A stretch of 34,543 bases of DNA. Origin: Caenispirillum bisanense. GTDB lineage: Bacteria; Pseudomonadota; Alphaproteobacteria; Rhodospirillales; Rhodospirillaceae. The translations under genes and the position numbers were made by a program. The number at the start of each line of letters is the position of its first letter. Position 1 is the stretch's first letter. The stretch spans positions 1-34,543 of the forward strand of contig NZ_OCNJ01000021.1 of NCBI RefSeq assembly GCF_900230255.1, given 5' to 3'. Below the pieces are notes generated by a model, which saw only the letters and a program-made list of their open reading frames with translations, was not told where the DNA came from and ran no database searches. Shown piece after piece: positions 1 to 8,526 of the stretch.

Positions 1-355
1 GTCTGACCGCCGGTCAGATCGCCGACTGCACCGAGGCCGATGCCTTGATCGACGGCCTCGGCGAAGGCGATATTCTTCTGGCCGACAAGGGCTATGACAG
101 CAATGCCATCCGCGCCAAGGCCGCCGAGCGGAAGGCCTGGGCCAACATCCCGCCAAAGGCCAACCGGAAGGGAACCTTCGTCTTTTCGCCCTGGATCTAT
201 CGCCAGAGGAACCTTGTGGAGAGGTTCTTCAATCGCATCAAGCAGTTCCGAGGCGTCGCAACGCGCTATGACAAGCGCCCGGAGAACTACCTCGCAGCCG
301 TAAAGCTCGTGGCAGCCAGGCTCTGGTGCAAGAGCTTATGAGTCTACGGCCTAAG
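1..355 (+). mobile_element. Right end of an IS5-family insertion sequence (left part outside window)
   Basis: The window opens inside an insertion sequence. Only the 3' part of its transposase gene and the short stretch after its stop codon are visible. The outer boundary is placed near position 355 by inference: the bases after the stop (agtctacggccta) look like the terminal inverted repeat of IS427-type elements. The partner repeat is outside the window, so this cannot be confirmed here. If right, the IS end reaches into the stop codon of the neighbouring minus-strand gene. Confidence 0.6.
3..341 (+). CDS. IS5-family transposase, C-terminal part
   Basis: This is the C-terminal part of a DDE transposase of the IS5 family (IS427-like group), which cuts and joins the ends of its own element. 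The frame is open from base 3 and the true start lies to the left. The reading LTAGQIADCTEADALIDGL leads into ADKGYDS, which holds the second catalytic aspartate. Further on, YRQRNLVERFFNRIK fits the Y-(2)-R-(3)-E-(6)-K signature and supplies the catalytic glutamate. It ends at TGA 339-341. In this group the protein is often split into two frames joined by frameshifting, so this may be the second frame. No internal stop is seen in the visible part. Confidence 0.88.
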   Translation: MTAGQIADCTEADALIDGLGEGDILLADKGYDSNAIRAKAAERKAWANIPPKANRKGTFVFSPWIYRQRNLVERFFNRIKQFRGVATRYDKRPENYLAAVKLVAARLWCKSL

Positions 356-881
356 GCTGGTCCGGCTTGCGGGTCGGCAGCACCATGGCCTCCTGCACCA
401 TGCCGCCGCCCTCGGCACCGGGGGCGGAGGCGGTGAGGGCGGACTCGTCGGTGCATTCCTTCACCCAGATGTCGTAGACGGGGTGTTGGAGCCCCGACAG
501 GGACGGGCTGTCGGCGAACATCCAGCCGCTGAAGATGGGCGCGTCGGGGCCGTCGCCCACCGTCTGCACCGTTTCCCCCCACGAACTGTCGTCGCGGATC
601 TCGACGAAGGCCGCCTGGTGCGGCGTGGTGGAGACGGGCGTCGTGCGGCAGGCCCGCACCGTCACCCGCAGGCCGTAGAAGCGGGCCGTCTCGCCCACCG
701 TCACGGGGATTTCGCGCACCCGGCCCATCTGCTTGTCGAGCGCGCGCAGCACGGCGTAGCGGGTGGGCACGAAATCATCCGGCGTGATGGCCGACTGGGC
801 GGCGGCCGGTCCGCCGTGGGCGAAGCCGGCGGCGAGGGCGGCCAGGGTGGCGAGGCCGAATGGGGCGGTGGCGGTGCGCAT
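351..881 (-). CDS. DUF2155 domain-containing protein, exported
   Basis: A 176-residue protein of the DUF2155 family, known mainly from alphaproteobacteria and without an established function. The start at 881 is chosen because AGGAGG lies eight bases upstream (plus-strand cctcct 891-896). An in-frame start at 914 would put a charged stretch before the signal peptide. Residues 1-29 form a signal peptide ending in AAAQ, so the protein is probably periplasmic. The family core follows: RALDKQMGRV, VGETARFYGLRVTVRAC, FSGWMFADSPSLSGLQHPVYDIWVKEC. Two cysteines, in the VRAC and KEC segments, could form a disulfide. A low-complexity tail of about 35 residues follows the core. Its stop codon lies within a few bases of the neighbouring IS end, so the native C-terminus may have been altered. 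Confidence 0.87.
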   Translation of the reverse strand: MRTATAPFGLATLAALAAGFAHGGPAAAQSAITPDDFVPTRYAVLRALDKQMGRVREIPVTVGETARFYGLRVTVRACRTTPVSTTPHQAAFVEIRDDSSWGETVQTVGDGPDAPIFSGWMFADSPSLSGLQHPVYDIWVKECTDESALTASAPGAEGGGMVQEAMVLPTRKPDQP

Positions 882-954
882 GACGGAAGTCCTCCTCGCC
901 ATACTTACGCACAAGAGGTAGGAGAGGTGGCCCGTCCGGAGGAATCACCACCCT

Positions 955-982
955 TTGACGCACGGTCCGTTGCCCCTAAGAT
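955..982 (+). promoter_or_regulatory. Candidate sigma-70 promoter of the response regulator gene
   Basis: TTGACG (955-960), a 16-base spacer and TAAGAT (977-982) match the -35 and -10 hexamers well. Transcription would begin near 989, leaving about 22 bases of leader before the ATG at 1011. The upstream in-frame ATG at 981 overlaps the -10 box, which argues for 1011 as the true start. Confidence 0.5.
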
Positions 983-1010
983 GCGGCAGCGATTCGAGAG
1001 GCTGTTCAGC

Positions 1011-1709
1011 ATGCGTGTCATTCTCGCCGACGATCATTCCATCATCCGGGCAGCCCTGCGGGCGGTCGTGGTCGACATCGATGCGACCGCCGAGATCGTC
1101 GAGACCGGCTCCTTCGACGCCCTGGAGGCGACGCTGGCCGATTTCGACCGGCGCCCCGCCAATTTGGTGGTGCTCGACCTGCGCATGCCGGGCTACCGCG
1201 GGCAGGACCAGATCCAGGCCATCGTCGAGCGCGTGGCGCCGTGCCCGGTCGCCATCTTCTCCATGAGCGAAGACCCCGAGGAAATGCGCGCCCTGCTCGG
1301 CCTCGGCGTGCGGGCCTTCATTCCGAAGTCGACGGAACACCCGGTGCTCGGCGGCGTGCTGCGCATCGTGCTGGCCGGCGGAACCTACGTGCCGCCGGTG
1401 CTGGGCTTCGGCGGCGGTGGCGCGCCCGTGGCGCCGCCGGTGACCGAGGTGCTGCGGTCCGTACCGTCCGCAGCCGGCTCCGGCGCCTCCCGCGCCGCCC
1501 TGCCGCCGGCGGTGGCCGGGCTGACGCGGCGTCAGCGCGAGGTCATGGACCTGCTCGCCGAAGGCCTCTCCAACGCCGAGATCTGCGAGCGCATGGGCCT
1601 CAACCTGTCGACGGTGAAGGCCCACGTCTCCGGCGTGCTGCGGGCGCTGGGCGTCGACAGCCGCACCCAGGCGGCCCTACGCATCCGGGAAGTGCTCGGC
1701 CGGCGCTGA
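1011..1709 (+). CDS. LuxR/NarL-family response regulator
   Basis: A 232-residue DNA-binding response regulator. The receiver domain (about residues 1-120) has the acidic pair D7-D8, the phosphoacceptor D56 in VVLDLRMP, S84 and K106 in IPKS. A glycine/proline/alanine-rich linker (about 125-165) joins it to a LuxR-type helix-turn-helix (about 168-228), with LTRRQREVMDLLAEGLSNAEI and STVKAHVSGVLRALGV. The ATG at 1011 is preferred over 981 because it begins directly at the receiver fold and because 981 falls in the promoter. The last 33 bases overlap the 3' end of the minus-strand kinase gene, its likely partner. The kinase borders the nap operon, so nitrate-responsive control of nap is a reasonable inference, but no target site was proven. 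Confidence 0.93.
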   Translation: MRVILADDHSIIRAALRAVVVDIDATAEIVETGSFDALEATLADFDRRPANLVVLDLRMPGYRGQDQIQAIVERVAPCPVAIFSMSEDPEEMRALLGLGVRAFIPKSTEHPVLGGVLRIVLAGGTYVPPVLGFGGGGAPVAPPVTEVLRSVPSAAGSGASRAALPPAVAGLTRRQREVMDLLAEGLSNAEICERMGLNLSTVKAHVSGVLRALGVDSRTQAALRIREVLGRR

Positions 1710-3191
1710 CGCCTGGCGGCAATCCACCGTGAAGCAGGCGCCGCGGCCGGGGTGGGACTTCACCCACACGCGGTGGCCCATGAGCCTGCACAGCCGGTCG
1801 ACGATGGCGAGGCCGAGGCCGAGGCCTTCGCTGCGGTCGTGCGTCGCGTCGCCGACCTGGACGAACTCCTGGAAGATGCGCAGGTGGTCGGCCGGCGCGA
1901 TGCCGACGCCGGAATCGTAGATCTGCAGCCACACCCGGCCGCCGCGCCGGCGGGCGCCGATCACGAGCCCCCCCTCCTGCGTATAGCGCACAGCGTTGCC
2001 GACGAGGTTGCGCAGGATGCGCTCCATCAGCAGCGGGTCGGTCTCCACCCACAGGTCCGGGGCGACGACGTTCAGCCGCAGGTCCTTGTCGAGCGCCTGC
2101 GGCCCGAACTCGGCGGCGAGGCCGTGCAGCAGCGGCCGCACCGCCACGGGGCGCAGCGTCGGCGTCACCGTGCCGGCCTCCAGCTTGGACACCTCCAGCA
2201 CCGAGTTCACCAGATGGCGCAGCGAGCCCTGGGTGCGCCGCAGGTCGGTCAGTACGGCGCGGCCGCGATCGCTCAGATCCTCGCCGTCGAGCAGGCCGGT
2301 GAACATCTCGGCGGCCTGCAGGGGCTGCAGCATGTCGTGGCCGGCGGCGGCCAGGAAGCGTGACTTGCTGCGGTTGGCCTTCTCCGCCTCCGCCTTGGCG
2401 TCGGCCAGTTCGCGGGTGCGCTCGGCGACGCGGGCCTCGAGGTCTTCGTTGGCGCGGCGGAGCGACTCCGACATGCGGTCGATGCGGTCGAACTGGCTGC
2501 GGATGCGCCCGACCATGGGCCGGAAAATGAGCGAGGCCTCCAGCAGCAGGGTCAGCAGCGTCATCGCGACGAGCATGAGTTCCATGCGGCGGAGATCCTC
2601 CAGGGCTCTCTCGCCGTCCAACTGATACTGAAGGACTATCTTGTCCAAACCATCCAGCAGCGCACCCGGTCCTTGCGTCAGGACGAGGCGCACGGCCTCC
2701 GCTTCCGCCGACAGTTCCTCGGGCGCCGCCTCGGCCACCAGGCGGGCGGCGGCGGCATACCGCTCCACCTGCTCGTGCAGCGACGGCGTGCCGGCGAAGT
2801 AGAGGCCCTGGACTTCGGGACTGGTCGGCCCCGGCACGTCCAGCTGCGCGCTGCCGAAGGCCAGCGCCCGGTGGGCGGTGGCGAACTGCTCCACCGCCTC
2901 GCGCAGCTCCGTCACGCAGTCGGCGCGGGACGACACGCAGCGGTTCTCCACCAGCTTTTCCACGTAGAGCGCGATGCGCTGGCTGAGCATGCGCTGGCGG
3001 CCGGACATGTTGACCACCGCCAGCGTGCGATCGTGGGCCGCCACCAGCGCCTGGAAGGCCCCGAGTCCGGCCACGGCGAGCAAGGCCACCGCCGCCAGCG
3101 CCACCACGTAGCGCCGCGTCATCCAGCCTGTCGGCCGATGCTTTGGTACTGCAGCGGAGTTGTCGGGAACTGCGCCTGTTCCGGTGCGCAT
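1677..3191 (-). CDS. Membrane histidine kinase with PilJ/NarX-like P-box sensor domain
   Basis: A 504-residue sensor kinase. A transmembrane helix (about 25-48) is followed by a periplasmic region of about 150 residues, a second helix (about 204-224), a coiled coil (about 235-275), HisKA and HATPase. Just after the first helix is N61-x-x-G-x-x-R-M-x-S-x-R72, the pattern of the nitrate-binding P-box of NarX and of PilJ-type (PF13675) domains. R72 aligns by eye with the nitrate-contacting arginine of NarX. The phosphorylated histidine is H285 in GHDMLQPLQAA. ATP-binding boxes are N399 (NLVGNAVRYT), DSGVGI (426-431) and GLGLGLAIV. No receiver domain is attached. The start has an AGGATCAGG-like site, with M24 as an alternative. 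The gene converges on the response regulator gene and is divergent from napF, suggesting a nitrate or nitrite sensor. Confidence 0.9.
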   Translation of the reverse strand: MRTGTGAVPDNSAAVPKHRPTGWMTRRYVVALAAVALLAVAGLGAFQALVAAHDRTLAVVNMSGRQRMLSQRIALYVEKLVENRCVSSRADCVTELREAVEQFATAHRALAFGSAQLDVPGPTSPEVQGLYFAGTPSLHEQVERYAAAARLVAEAAPEELSAEAEAVRLVLTQGPGALLDGLDKIVLQYQLDGERALEDLRRMELMLVAMTLLTLLLEASLIFRPMVGRIRSQFDRIDRMSESLRRANEDLEARVAERTRELADAKAEAEKANRSKSRFLAAAGHDMLQPLQAAEMFTGLLDGEDLSDRGRAVLTDLRRTQGSLRHLVNSVLEVSKLEAGTVTPTLRPVAVRPLLHGLAAEFGPQALDKDLRLNVVAPDLWVETDPLLMERILRNLVGNAVRYTQEGGLVIGARRRGGRVWLQIYDSGVGIAPADHLRIFQEFVQVGDATHDRSEGLGLGLAIVDRLCRLMGHRVWVKSHPGRGACFTVDCRQASAPAEHFPDA

Positions 3192-3277
3192 GCTGATCCT
3201 GATCCTGTCGCGAGTAAGAAAATCGGCGGAAATGGCGGAAAGCCAAATGTTCTCTAAAGTCGACTATTTCGCTCTCT

Positions 3278-3283
3278 ATTATA
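3278..3283 (-). promoter_or_regulatory. Perfect -10 hexamer for the kinase gene
   Basis: The minus strand reads TATAAT exactly at 3283-3278, about 90 bases upstream of the kinase start, in an AT-rich island that stands out from its GC-rich surroundings. No good -35 hexamer was found at 16-18 bases, so the promoter may need an activator. Confidence 0.4.
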
Positions 3284-3301
3284 CCCTACTAGTTCCCTCA
3301 G

Positions 3302-3330
3302 TTGATATGCGGTCTTTGGGACGGTACAAA
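3302..3330 (+). promoter_or_regulatory. Candidate promoter of the nap operon
   Basis: TTGATA (3302-3307), a 17-base spacer and TACAAA (3325-3330) could drive napF, with a start near 3337 and a short leader to the ATG at 3365. The -35 box contains TTGAT, one half of an FNR site, but the second half (ATCAA) is not present at the right spacing. No full FNR or NarL box is claimed. Confidence 0.35.
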
Positions 3331-3364
3331 GGTATCATGTTTCGACCGGCCTCGGAGGGGCCGC

Positions 3365-3877
3365 ATGACCGCCGCACCCAGCACCGCAGTATCGCCTGCC
3401 TCACTCACCCGCCGCGGCCTGTTCCGTCGGCTGGCCGGGGCCTCGACGGCTGAAGCGCTGCGGCCGCCGTTCGCGGTGGCGGAGGCGGACTTCACGGACC
3501 TCTGCACCCGCTGCGGCGACTGTGCGGCGGCGTGCCCGCCCGGGATCATTGTCATGGCGGGCGGGTACCCGGAAGTCAATTTCCACCAAAGCGGATGCGA
3601 CTTCTGCGGCCGCTGCGCCGATGCCTGCCGCGACCATGCCCTGGTGCGCGGCGCCGCCGCCGGGTGGCGCCACGCCGTCGCCGTCGCCGACTCCTGCCTG
3701 GCGGCGCAGGGCGTCGTCTGCCGGGTGTGCGGCGAGCAGTGCGAGGCCGGCGCCATCCGCTTCCGTCCCGCTGTCGGCGGCCGCGCCGCCCCCGTCGTCG
3801 ATCCCGCCGCCTGCACCGGCTGCGGCGCCTGCATCGCGCCGTGCCCCGCGGGTGCGGTTTCCGTCGCTTTCGCCTGA
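3365..3877 (+). CDS. napF: Ferredoxin-type protein NapF
   Basis: A 170-residue cytoplasmic iron-sulfur protein that helps maturation or electron supply of the nitrate reductase NapA. Sixteen cysteines fall in four groups, each able to hold a [4Fe-4S] cluster: C47/50/53/57, C78/81/84/88, C111/119/122/126 and C150/153/156/160. The length is close to that of E. coli NapF. The N-terminus has an RR pair (LTRRGLFRRL) but no following hydrophobic segment, so export is not expected. The start at 3365 is set by GGAGGGG a few bases upstream, and the longer in-frame start at 3302 would overlap the likely promoter. It is the first gene of the nap operon, with 25 bases to napD. Confidence 0.93.
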   Translation: MTAAPSTAVSPASLTRRGLFRRLAGASTAEALRPPFAVAEADFTDLCTRCGDCAAACPPGIIVMAGGYPEVNFHQSGCDFCGRCADACRDHALVRGAAAGWRHAVAVADSCLAAQGVVCRVCGEQCEAGAIRFRPAVGGRAAPVVDPAACTGCGACIAPCPAGAVSVAFA

Positions 3878-3902
3878 AGAACCCGAGGAGGGGAGCCAGA
3901 CC

Positions 3903-4223
3903 ATGCGGACCGGCCGCTTCGACCATGCCGACCACACCGCGCCCGCCGGCGGGCCGGCGCTGGTCAACATCTGCGGCGTCCTGCTGCACGCGGCGCCGAA
4001 ATCCGCCGACGCGGTGGCCGAGCGCCTGAGCCTGACGGCCGGCTGCGAGGTCCATGCCCGCACCGGCGACGGCCGCATCGTGGTGGTGATCGAGGACACG
4101 CCGGAAGCCACGGCGCTCGATCGCATGCGCCAGTTCACCGAATGGGACGGGGTGGCGGCGTCCTCCCTCGTCTTCCATCAGTTCGAGGACGCTGAAGCCC
4201 TGGAAGGGGAGATCGACCAATGA
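3903..4223 (+). CDS. napD: Chaperone NapD for nitrate reductase maturation
   Basis: A 106-residue cytoplasmic chaperone. Members of this family bind the twin-arginine signal peptide of NapA and delay its export until the cofactor is in place. The conserved start of the fold is [12 protein letters not shown] (residues 21-32), followed by the [18 protein letters not shown] strand region and a helix ending the small ferredoxin-like fold. The N-terminus carries about 20 extra residues rich in His, Asp and Pro. A GAGGAGGGG site precedes the ATG. The stop overlaps the napA start in an ATGA, which suggests translational coupling of chaperone and client. Confidence 0.93.
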   Translation: MRTGRFDHADHTAPAGGPALVNICGVLLHAAPKSADAVAERLSLTAGCEVHARTGDGRIVVVIEDTPEATALDRMRQFTEWDGVAASSLVFHQFEDAEALEGEIDQ

Positions 4224-6706
4224 CCATCACCCGCCGCACCTTCGTGAAGGCCAACGCCGCCGCCGCCACGGCCGCGGCCGCCGGCATCTCGCTGCCCACG
4301 ATCGCCTCCGCCGCCGCCGCCGGCGCGGACGGCATCGCGTGGGACAAGGGCGTCTGCCGGTTCTGCGGCACCGGCTGCGGTGTCCTCATCGGCACCAAGG
4401 AAGGCCGCGTCGTCGCCACCCAGGGCGACCCCGACGCGCCGGTCAACCGCGGCCTGAACTGCATCAAGGGCTACTTCCTGTCCAAGATCATGTACGGCAA
4501 GGACCGGCTGACCCAGCCGCTGCTGCGCATGACCAACGGCAAGTACGACAAGGAAGGCGACTTCCAGCCCATCTCGTGGGATGCGGCCTTCGACATCATG
4601 GCCGAGAAGTGGAAGGCGACCCTGAAGGAAAAGGGCCCGACCGCCATCGGCATGTTCGGCTCCGGCCAGTGGACCATCTTCGAGGGCTACGCCGCCGCCA
4701 AGCTCATGAAGGCGGGCTTCCGCTCCAACAACCTCGACCCGAACGCGCGCCACTGCATGGCCTCGGCCGTCGCCGGCTTCATGCGCACCTTCGGCATCGA
4801 CGAGCCCATGGGCTGCTACGACGACCTGGAGCACGCCGACGCCTTCGTGCTGTGGGGCTCCAACATGGCCGAGATGCACCCCATCCTGTGGTCGCGCCTG
4901 ACCGACCGGCGCCTGACCCACGAAGGCTGCAAGGTCGCCGTGCTGTCGACCTTCGAGCACCGCTGCTACGAACTCGCCGACCTCGGCATTCTGTTCCATC
5001 CGCAGTCGGACCTGGCGATCCTCAACTTCATCGCCAACCACATCATCCAGACCGGCCGGGTGAACGAGGCCTTCGTCTCCGCCCACACCAAGTTCAAGAA
5101 GGGCGCGACCGACATCGGCTACGGCCTGCGGCCCGAGCATCCGCTGGAGCAGGCGGCGACGGGCAAGGATCCGAACGCGGCGGAAGACTGCGACTTCGCG
5201 GCCTACAAGGCTTTCGTGTCCGAGTACACGGCCGAAAAGGCGAGCGAGATTTCCGGCGTGCCGGTGGCGCAGCTGATCGAGCTGGCGGAACTGTATGCCG
5301 ACCCGAAGGTGAAGGTCGTGTCCTACTGGACCATGGGCTTCAACCAGCACACCCGCGGCACCTGGGCCAACAACCTCGTCTACAACATCCACCTGCTGAC
5401 GGGGAAGATCTCCGAGCCCGGCAACGGCCCCTTCTCGCTGACCGGCCAGCCTTCGGCCTGCGGCACGGCGCGCGAGGTCGGCACCTTCGCCCATCGCCTG
5501 CCGGCCGACATGGTGGTCACCAACCCCGAGCACCGCGCCAAGTCGGAAAAGATCTGGAAGCTGCCCGAGGGCACCATTCCGGAAAAGCCCGGCTACCACG
5601 CCGTGCTGCAGAACCGCATGCTGAAGGACGGCAAGCTGAACTGCTACTGGGTGCAGTGCACCAACAACATGCAGGCGGCGCCGAACCTCAACGAGGAAAC
5701 CTACCCGGGCTACCGCAACCCGGCCAACTTCATCGTCGTGTCGGACCCCTACCCGACGGTGACGGCGCTGTCGGCCGACCTCATCCTGCCGACCGCCATG
5801 TGGGCCGAGAAGGAAGGGGCCTACGGCAACGCCGAGCGGCGCACCCAGTTCTGGCGCCAGCAGGTGGAGGCCCCCGGCGAGGCGCGATCGGACCTCTGGC
5901 AGCTGATGGAGTTCGCCAAGCGCTTCACCATGGAAGAGGTGTGGCCCGAGGATTTGCTCGCCAAGGCGCCGGACTACCGCGGCAAGACCCTGTTCGACGT
6001 GCTCTACGGCAACGGCCAGGTCAACGCCTATCCGCTGACCGAACTGGCGCCGGACCAGCTGAACGATGAAAGCCGCGCCTTCGGCTTCTACGTGCAGAAG
6101 GGCCTGTTCGAGGAATACGCCACCTTCGGCCGTGGCAAAGCCCACGATCTGGCGGCCTTCGACCTCTACCACAAGTCGCGCGGCCTGCGCTGGCCGGTGG
6201 TGGACGACAAGGAGACGCTGTGGCGCTTCCGCGAAGGCTACGACCCCTACGTCAAGGCCGGCGAGGGCGTGACGTTCTACGGCCAGAAGGACGGCCGCGC
6301 GGTGATCTGGGCGCTGCCCTTCGAGCCGGCGGCGGAAAGCCCGGACAAGGACTACGACCTGTGGCTGGTCACGGGGCGCGTGCTGGAACACTGGCACTCG
6401 GGCTCCATGACCCGGCGCGTGCCGGAACTGCACAAGGCCTTCCCCAACGCCGTCGTCTTCATGCACCCGGTGGACGCCCGCGACCGCGGCCTGCGGCGGG
6501 GCCAGACCGTGAAGCTGCAGACCCGGCGCGGCGAGGTGCTGACCACCGTCGAGACCCGCGGCCGCAACAAGCCGCCCCAGGGCGTGGTGTTCATCCCCTG
6601 GTTCGACGAAAGCCAGCTGGTCAACAAGCTGACGCTGGACGCCACCTGTCCGATTTCCAAGGAAACGGACTACAAGAAGGCCGCGTGCCGCGTGGTCGAG
6701 GCCTGA
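4220..6706 (+). CDS. napA: Periplasmic nitrate reductase catalytic subunit NapA
   Basis: An 828-residue molybdoenzyme that reduces nitrate to nitrite in the periplasm, taking electrons from NapB. A twin-arginine signal (TRRTFVKA, residues 4-11, then an Ala-rich hydrophobic stretch to about 35) directs export of the folded protein. The N-terminal [4Fe-4S] cluster is held by C46, C49, C53 and C81. C179 in [10 protein letters not shown] is the expected cysteine ligand of the bis-MGD molybdenum. Later blocks typical of the family include [51 protein letters not shown] and [21 protein letters not shown]. The length is that of full NapA proteins. It overlaps napD by four bases and is followed by a hairpin and then napG. 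Confidence 0.98.
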   Translation: MTITRRTFVKANAAAATAAAAGISLPTIASAAAAGADGIAWDKGVCRFCGTGCGVLIGTKEGRVVATQGDPDAPVNRGLNCIKGYFLSKIMYGKDRLTQPLLRMTNGKYDKEGDFQPISWDAAFDIMAEKWKATLKEKGPTAIGMFGSGQWTIFEGYAAAKLMKAGFRSNNLDPNARHCMASAVAGFMRTFGIDEPMGCYDDLEHADAFVLWGSNMAEMHPILWSRLTDRRLTHEGCKVAVLSTFEHRCYELADLGILFHPQSDLAILNFIANHIIQTGRVNEAFVSAHTKFKKGATDIGYGLRPEHPLEQAATGKDPNAAEDCDFAAYKAFVSEYTAEKASEISGVPVAQLIELAELYADPKVKVVSYWTMGFNQHTRGTWANNLVYNIHLLTGKISEPGNGPFSLTGQPSACGTAREVGTFAHRLPADMVVTNPEHRAKSEKIWKLPEGTIPEKPGYHAVLQNRMLKDGKLNCYWVQCTNNMQAAPNLNEETYPGYRNPANFIVVSDPYPTVTALSADLILPTAMWAEKEGAYGNAERRTQFWRQQVEAPGEARSDLWQLMEFAKRFTMEEVWPEDLLAKAPDYRGKTLFDVLYGNGQVNAYPLTELAPDQLNDESRAFGFYVQKGLFEEYATFGRGKAHDLAAFDLYHKSRGLRWPVVDDKETLWRFREGYDPYVKAGEGVTFYGQKDGRAVIWALPFEPAAESPDKDYDLWLVTGRVLEHWHSGSMTRRVPELHKAFPNAVVFMHPVDARDRGLRRGQTVKLQTRRGEVLTTVETRGRNKPPQGVVFIPWFDESQLVNKLTLDATCPISKETDYKKAACRVVEA

Positions 6707-6716
6707 CGAACGGAGA

Positions 6717-6748
6717 CGGACGGCGGCACCCCGCGTGACCGCCGTCCG
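6717..6748 (+). other. Intercistronic hairpin between napA and napG
   Basis: CGGACGGCGG (6717-6726) and CCGCCGTCCG (6739-6748) form a perfect ten-pair stem with a 12-base loop in the only sizeable gap inside the operon. No U-run follows, so it is not a classic terminator. It could protect the upstream napFDA message or slow ribosome and polymerase passage. Confidence 0.55.
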
Positions 6749-6774
6749 CCCCCTCCCGCAGAGGGGTGAGGATC

Positions 6775-7587
6775 ATGGCAGAGCGCACACCCACCACAGA
6801 CGAGCAGGGCCCGAGCCGGCGCGCCATGCTGACCGGCGCCGCCAAGGCGTGCGGCGCGGCCTGCGTGCTCGCCCTCGGCCTGGGCGCTGTCGCCGGTGCC
6901 CAGAAGGGTGCCAAGGCGGCGCAGGCCCTGCGGCCGCCCGGCGCCCTGGCGGAGGACGACTTCCTGGCCGCCTGCGTGCGCTGCGGCCTGTGCGTGCGCG
7001 ACTGCCCCTACGATACCCTGGTGCTGTCCGGCCTCGGCGGCCCGGCGCAGGTCGGCACCCCCTACTTCCACGCCCGCGCCGTGCCATGCGAGATGTGCGA
7101 CGACATCCCTTGCGTGAAGGCCTGCCCGACCGGCGCGCTGGACCCGGCGCTGACCGACATCGACGACGCGAAGATGGGCGTCGCCGTGCTGGTCGGCCGC
7201 GACACCTGCCTCAACCTGCTCGGCCTGCGCTGCGACGTCTGCTACCGCGTCTGCCCGCTCATCGACAAGGCCATCACGCTGGAGATGCGCCCCAACCCCC
7301 GCACCGGCGTCCATGCCGTGTTCGAGCCGGCGGTGCATGCCGACGTCTGCACGGGCTGCGGCAAGTGCGAGAAGGCCTGCGTGCTTCCCGAGGAAGCCGC
7401 CATCAAGGTCTTCCCCGTCGCCCAGGCCACCGCCGCCTCGGCCGAGCACTACCGCCTCGGCTGGGAAGAAAAGCGCAAGCGCGGCGAAGCGCTGATCCAG
7501 GACACCATCGACCTGCCCGACCGCGGCTATGAGCCGAGCCACGTCGAGCAGACGGAAACCGGCGGCCTGAAAGGGTTCAAGCCATGA
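6775..7587 (+). CDS. napG: Quinol dehydrogenase iron-sulfur subunit NapG
   Basis: A 270-residue periplasmic ferredoxin-type protein that works with the membrane protein NapH to pass electrons from quinol to NapC/NapB. A twin-arginine signal is present (SRR at 14-16, then a hydrophobic stretch to about 42). Four [4Fe-4S] motifs follow: [43 protein letters not shown] and [11 protein letters not shown]. The ATG at 6775 with GTGAGGA upstream is preferred over an in-frame GTG at 6766. The stop overlaps the napH start in ATGA, as expected for subunits made together. Confidence 0.95.
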   Translation: MAERTPTTDEQGPSRRAMLTGAAKACGAACVLALGLGAVAGAQKGAKAAQALRPPGALAEDDFLAACVRCGLCVRDCPYDTLVLSGLGGPAQVGTPYFHARAVPCEMCDDIPCVKACPTGALDPALTDIDDAKMGVAVLVGRDTCLNLLGLRCDVCYRVCPLIDKAITLEMRPNPRTGVHAVFEPAVHADVCTGCGKCEKACVLPEEAAIKVFPVAQATAASAEHYRLGWEEKRKRGEALIQDTIDLPDRGYEPSHVEQTETGGLKGFKP

Positions 7588-8525
7588 GCGCGCCGACCCG
7601 TACCGTCGTCACTCGCGAGGCGCCGGCGGCGCTCGCCGTTCGCACCAAGGGTTGGCTGGCCGCCCACAAGTGGCTGATCCTGCGCCGCACCAGCCAGCTC
7701 GCCGCCCTCGGCCTGTTCCTGTCCGGCCCGCTGGTCGGCGTGTGGGTGATGAAGGGCACGCTGGCGTCGAGCCGGCTGCTCGACACCATCCCCTTCACCG
7801 ACCCGCTGGTCTTCGTACAGTCGCTCGCCACCGGCCACGGCCTCGCCGCCACCGCCTGGATCGGCGCCGCCCTGCTGGTCGCCCTCTATGCCGTGGTCGG
7901 CGGGCGGGCCTTCTGTTCCTGGGTGTGCCCGGTCAACGTGCTGACCGACGGCGCCCAGCGGGCGCGCGTGCGCCTCGGCGTCAAGGCCAACCTGCCCATG
8001 AGCCGGTCCTTGCGCTGGTGGGTGCTGGGCGCGGTCGTCGTCGTCTCGGCGCTGACCGGCGTGGTGGCGTGGGAGGCGGTGAACCCCGTCACCCTGCTGC
8101 ACCGCGAGCTGGTGTTCGGCGTCGTCTTCGCCGGCTCGCTCGCGTGGACGCTGGTGCTCGGCATCGTGCTGTTCGACGTCTTCGTCGCCAACCGCGGCTG
8201 GTGCGGCCATCTGTGCCCCATGGGCGCCACCTACGGCCTGATCGGCCGGCTGAGCCTGACCCGCGTTTCGGCCCGCAACCGCGCCGCCTGCGACAACTGC
8301 CTCGCCTGCTACCACGTGTGCCCGGAGCCGCAGATGCTGGCGCCCGTGCTGAAGGGCGATGCGGGCGGCAGCCCCGTCATCCTCGACGGCGCCTGCACCA
8401 ACTGCGGCCGCTGCATGGACGTCTGCCACCGCGACGTCTTCGCCTTCACCCACCGTTTCGACCGCTCGACGACGGCCGACCGTGCCGCCGAGCCGTCCGC
8501 CCATGCTTCACAGGGGAGTGTCTGA
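7584..8525 (+). CDS. napH: Quinol dehydrogenase membrane subunit NapH
   Basis: A 313-residue inner-membrane protein that oxidises quinol with NapG. Four to five hydrophobic helices are visible, among them [55 protein letters not shown] and [20 protein letters not shown]. The conserved CSWVCPVN and [15 protein letters not shown] motifs sit at membrane edges. Two cytoplasmic [4Fe-4S] sites are [12 protein letters not shown] and [14 protein letters not shown]. It overlaps napG by four bases and ends one base before the napB start, so the three are tightly coupled. Confidence 0.95.
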   Translation: MSAPTRTVVTREAPAALAVRTKGWLAAHKWLILRRTSQLAALGLFLSGPLVGVWVMKGTLASSRLLDTIPFTDPLVFVQSLATGHGLAATAWIGAALLVALYAVVGGRAFCSWVCPVNVLTDGAQRARVRLGVKANLPMSRSLRWWVLGAVVVVSALTGVVAWEAVNPVTLLHRELVFGVVFAGSLAWTLVLGIVLFDVFVANRGWCGHLCPMGATYGLIGRLSLTRVSARNRAACDNCLACYHVCPEPQMLAPVLKGDAGGSPVILDGACTNCGRCMDVCHRDVFAFTHRFDRSTTADRAAEPSAHASQGSV

Positions 8526-8526
8526 G

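Noticed and set aside
3285-3330. FNR or NarL boxes upstream of napF
   Set aside because: Only a half FNR site (TTGAT) and imperfect TACCC/AAAGGTA heptamers are present, which is too weak to call.
4178-6466. A 762-codon minus-strand frame opposite napA
   Set aside because: It is a shadow of napA with no recognisable domain or ribosome site.
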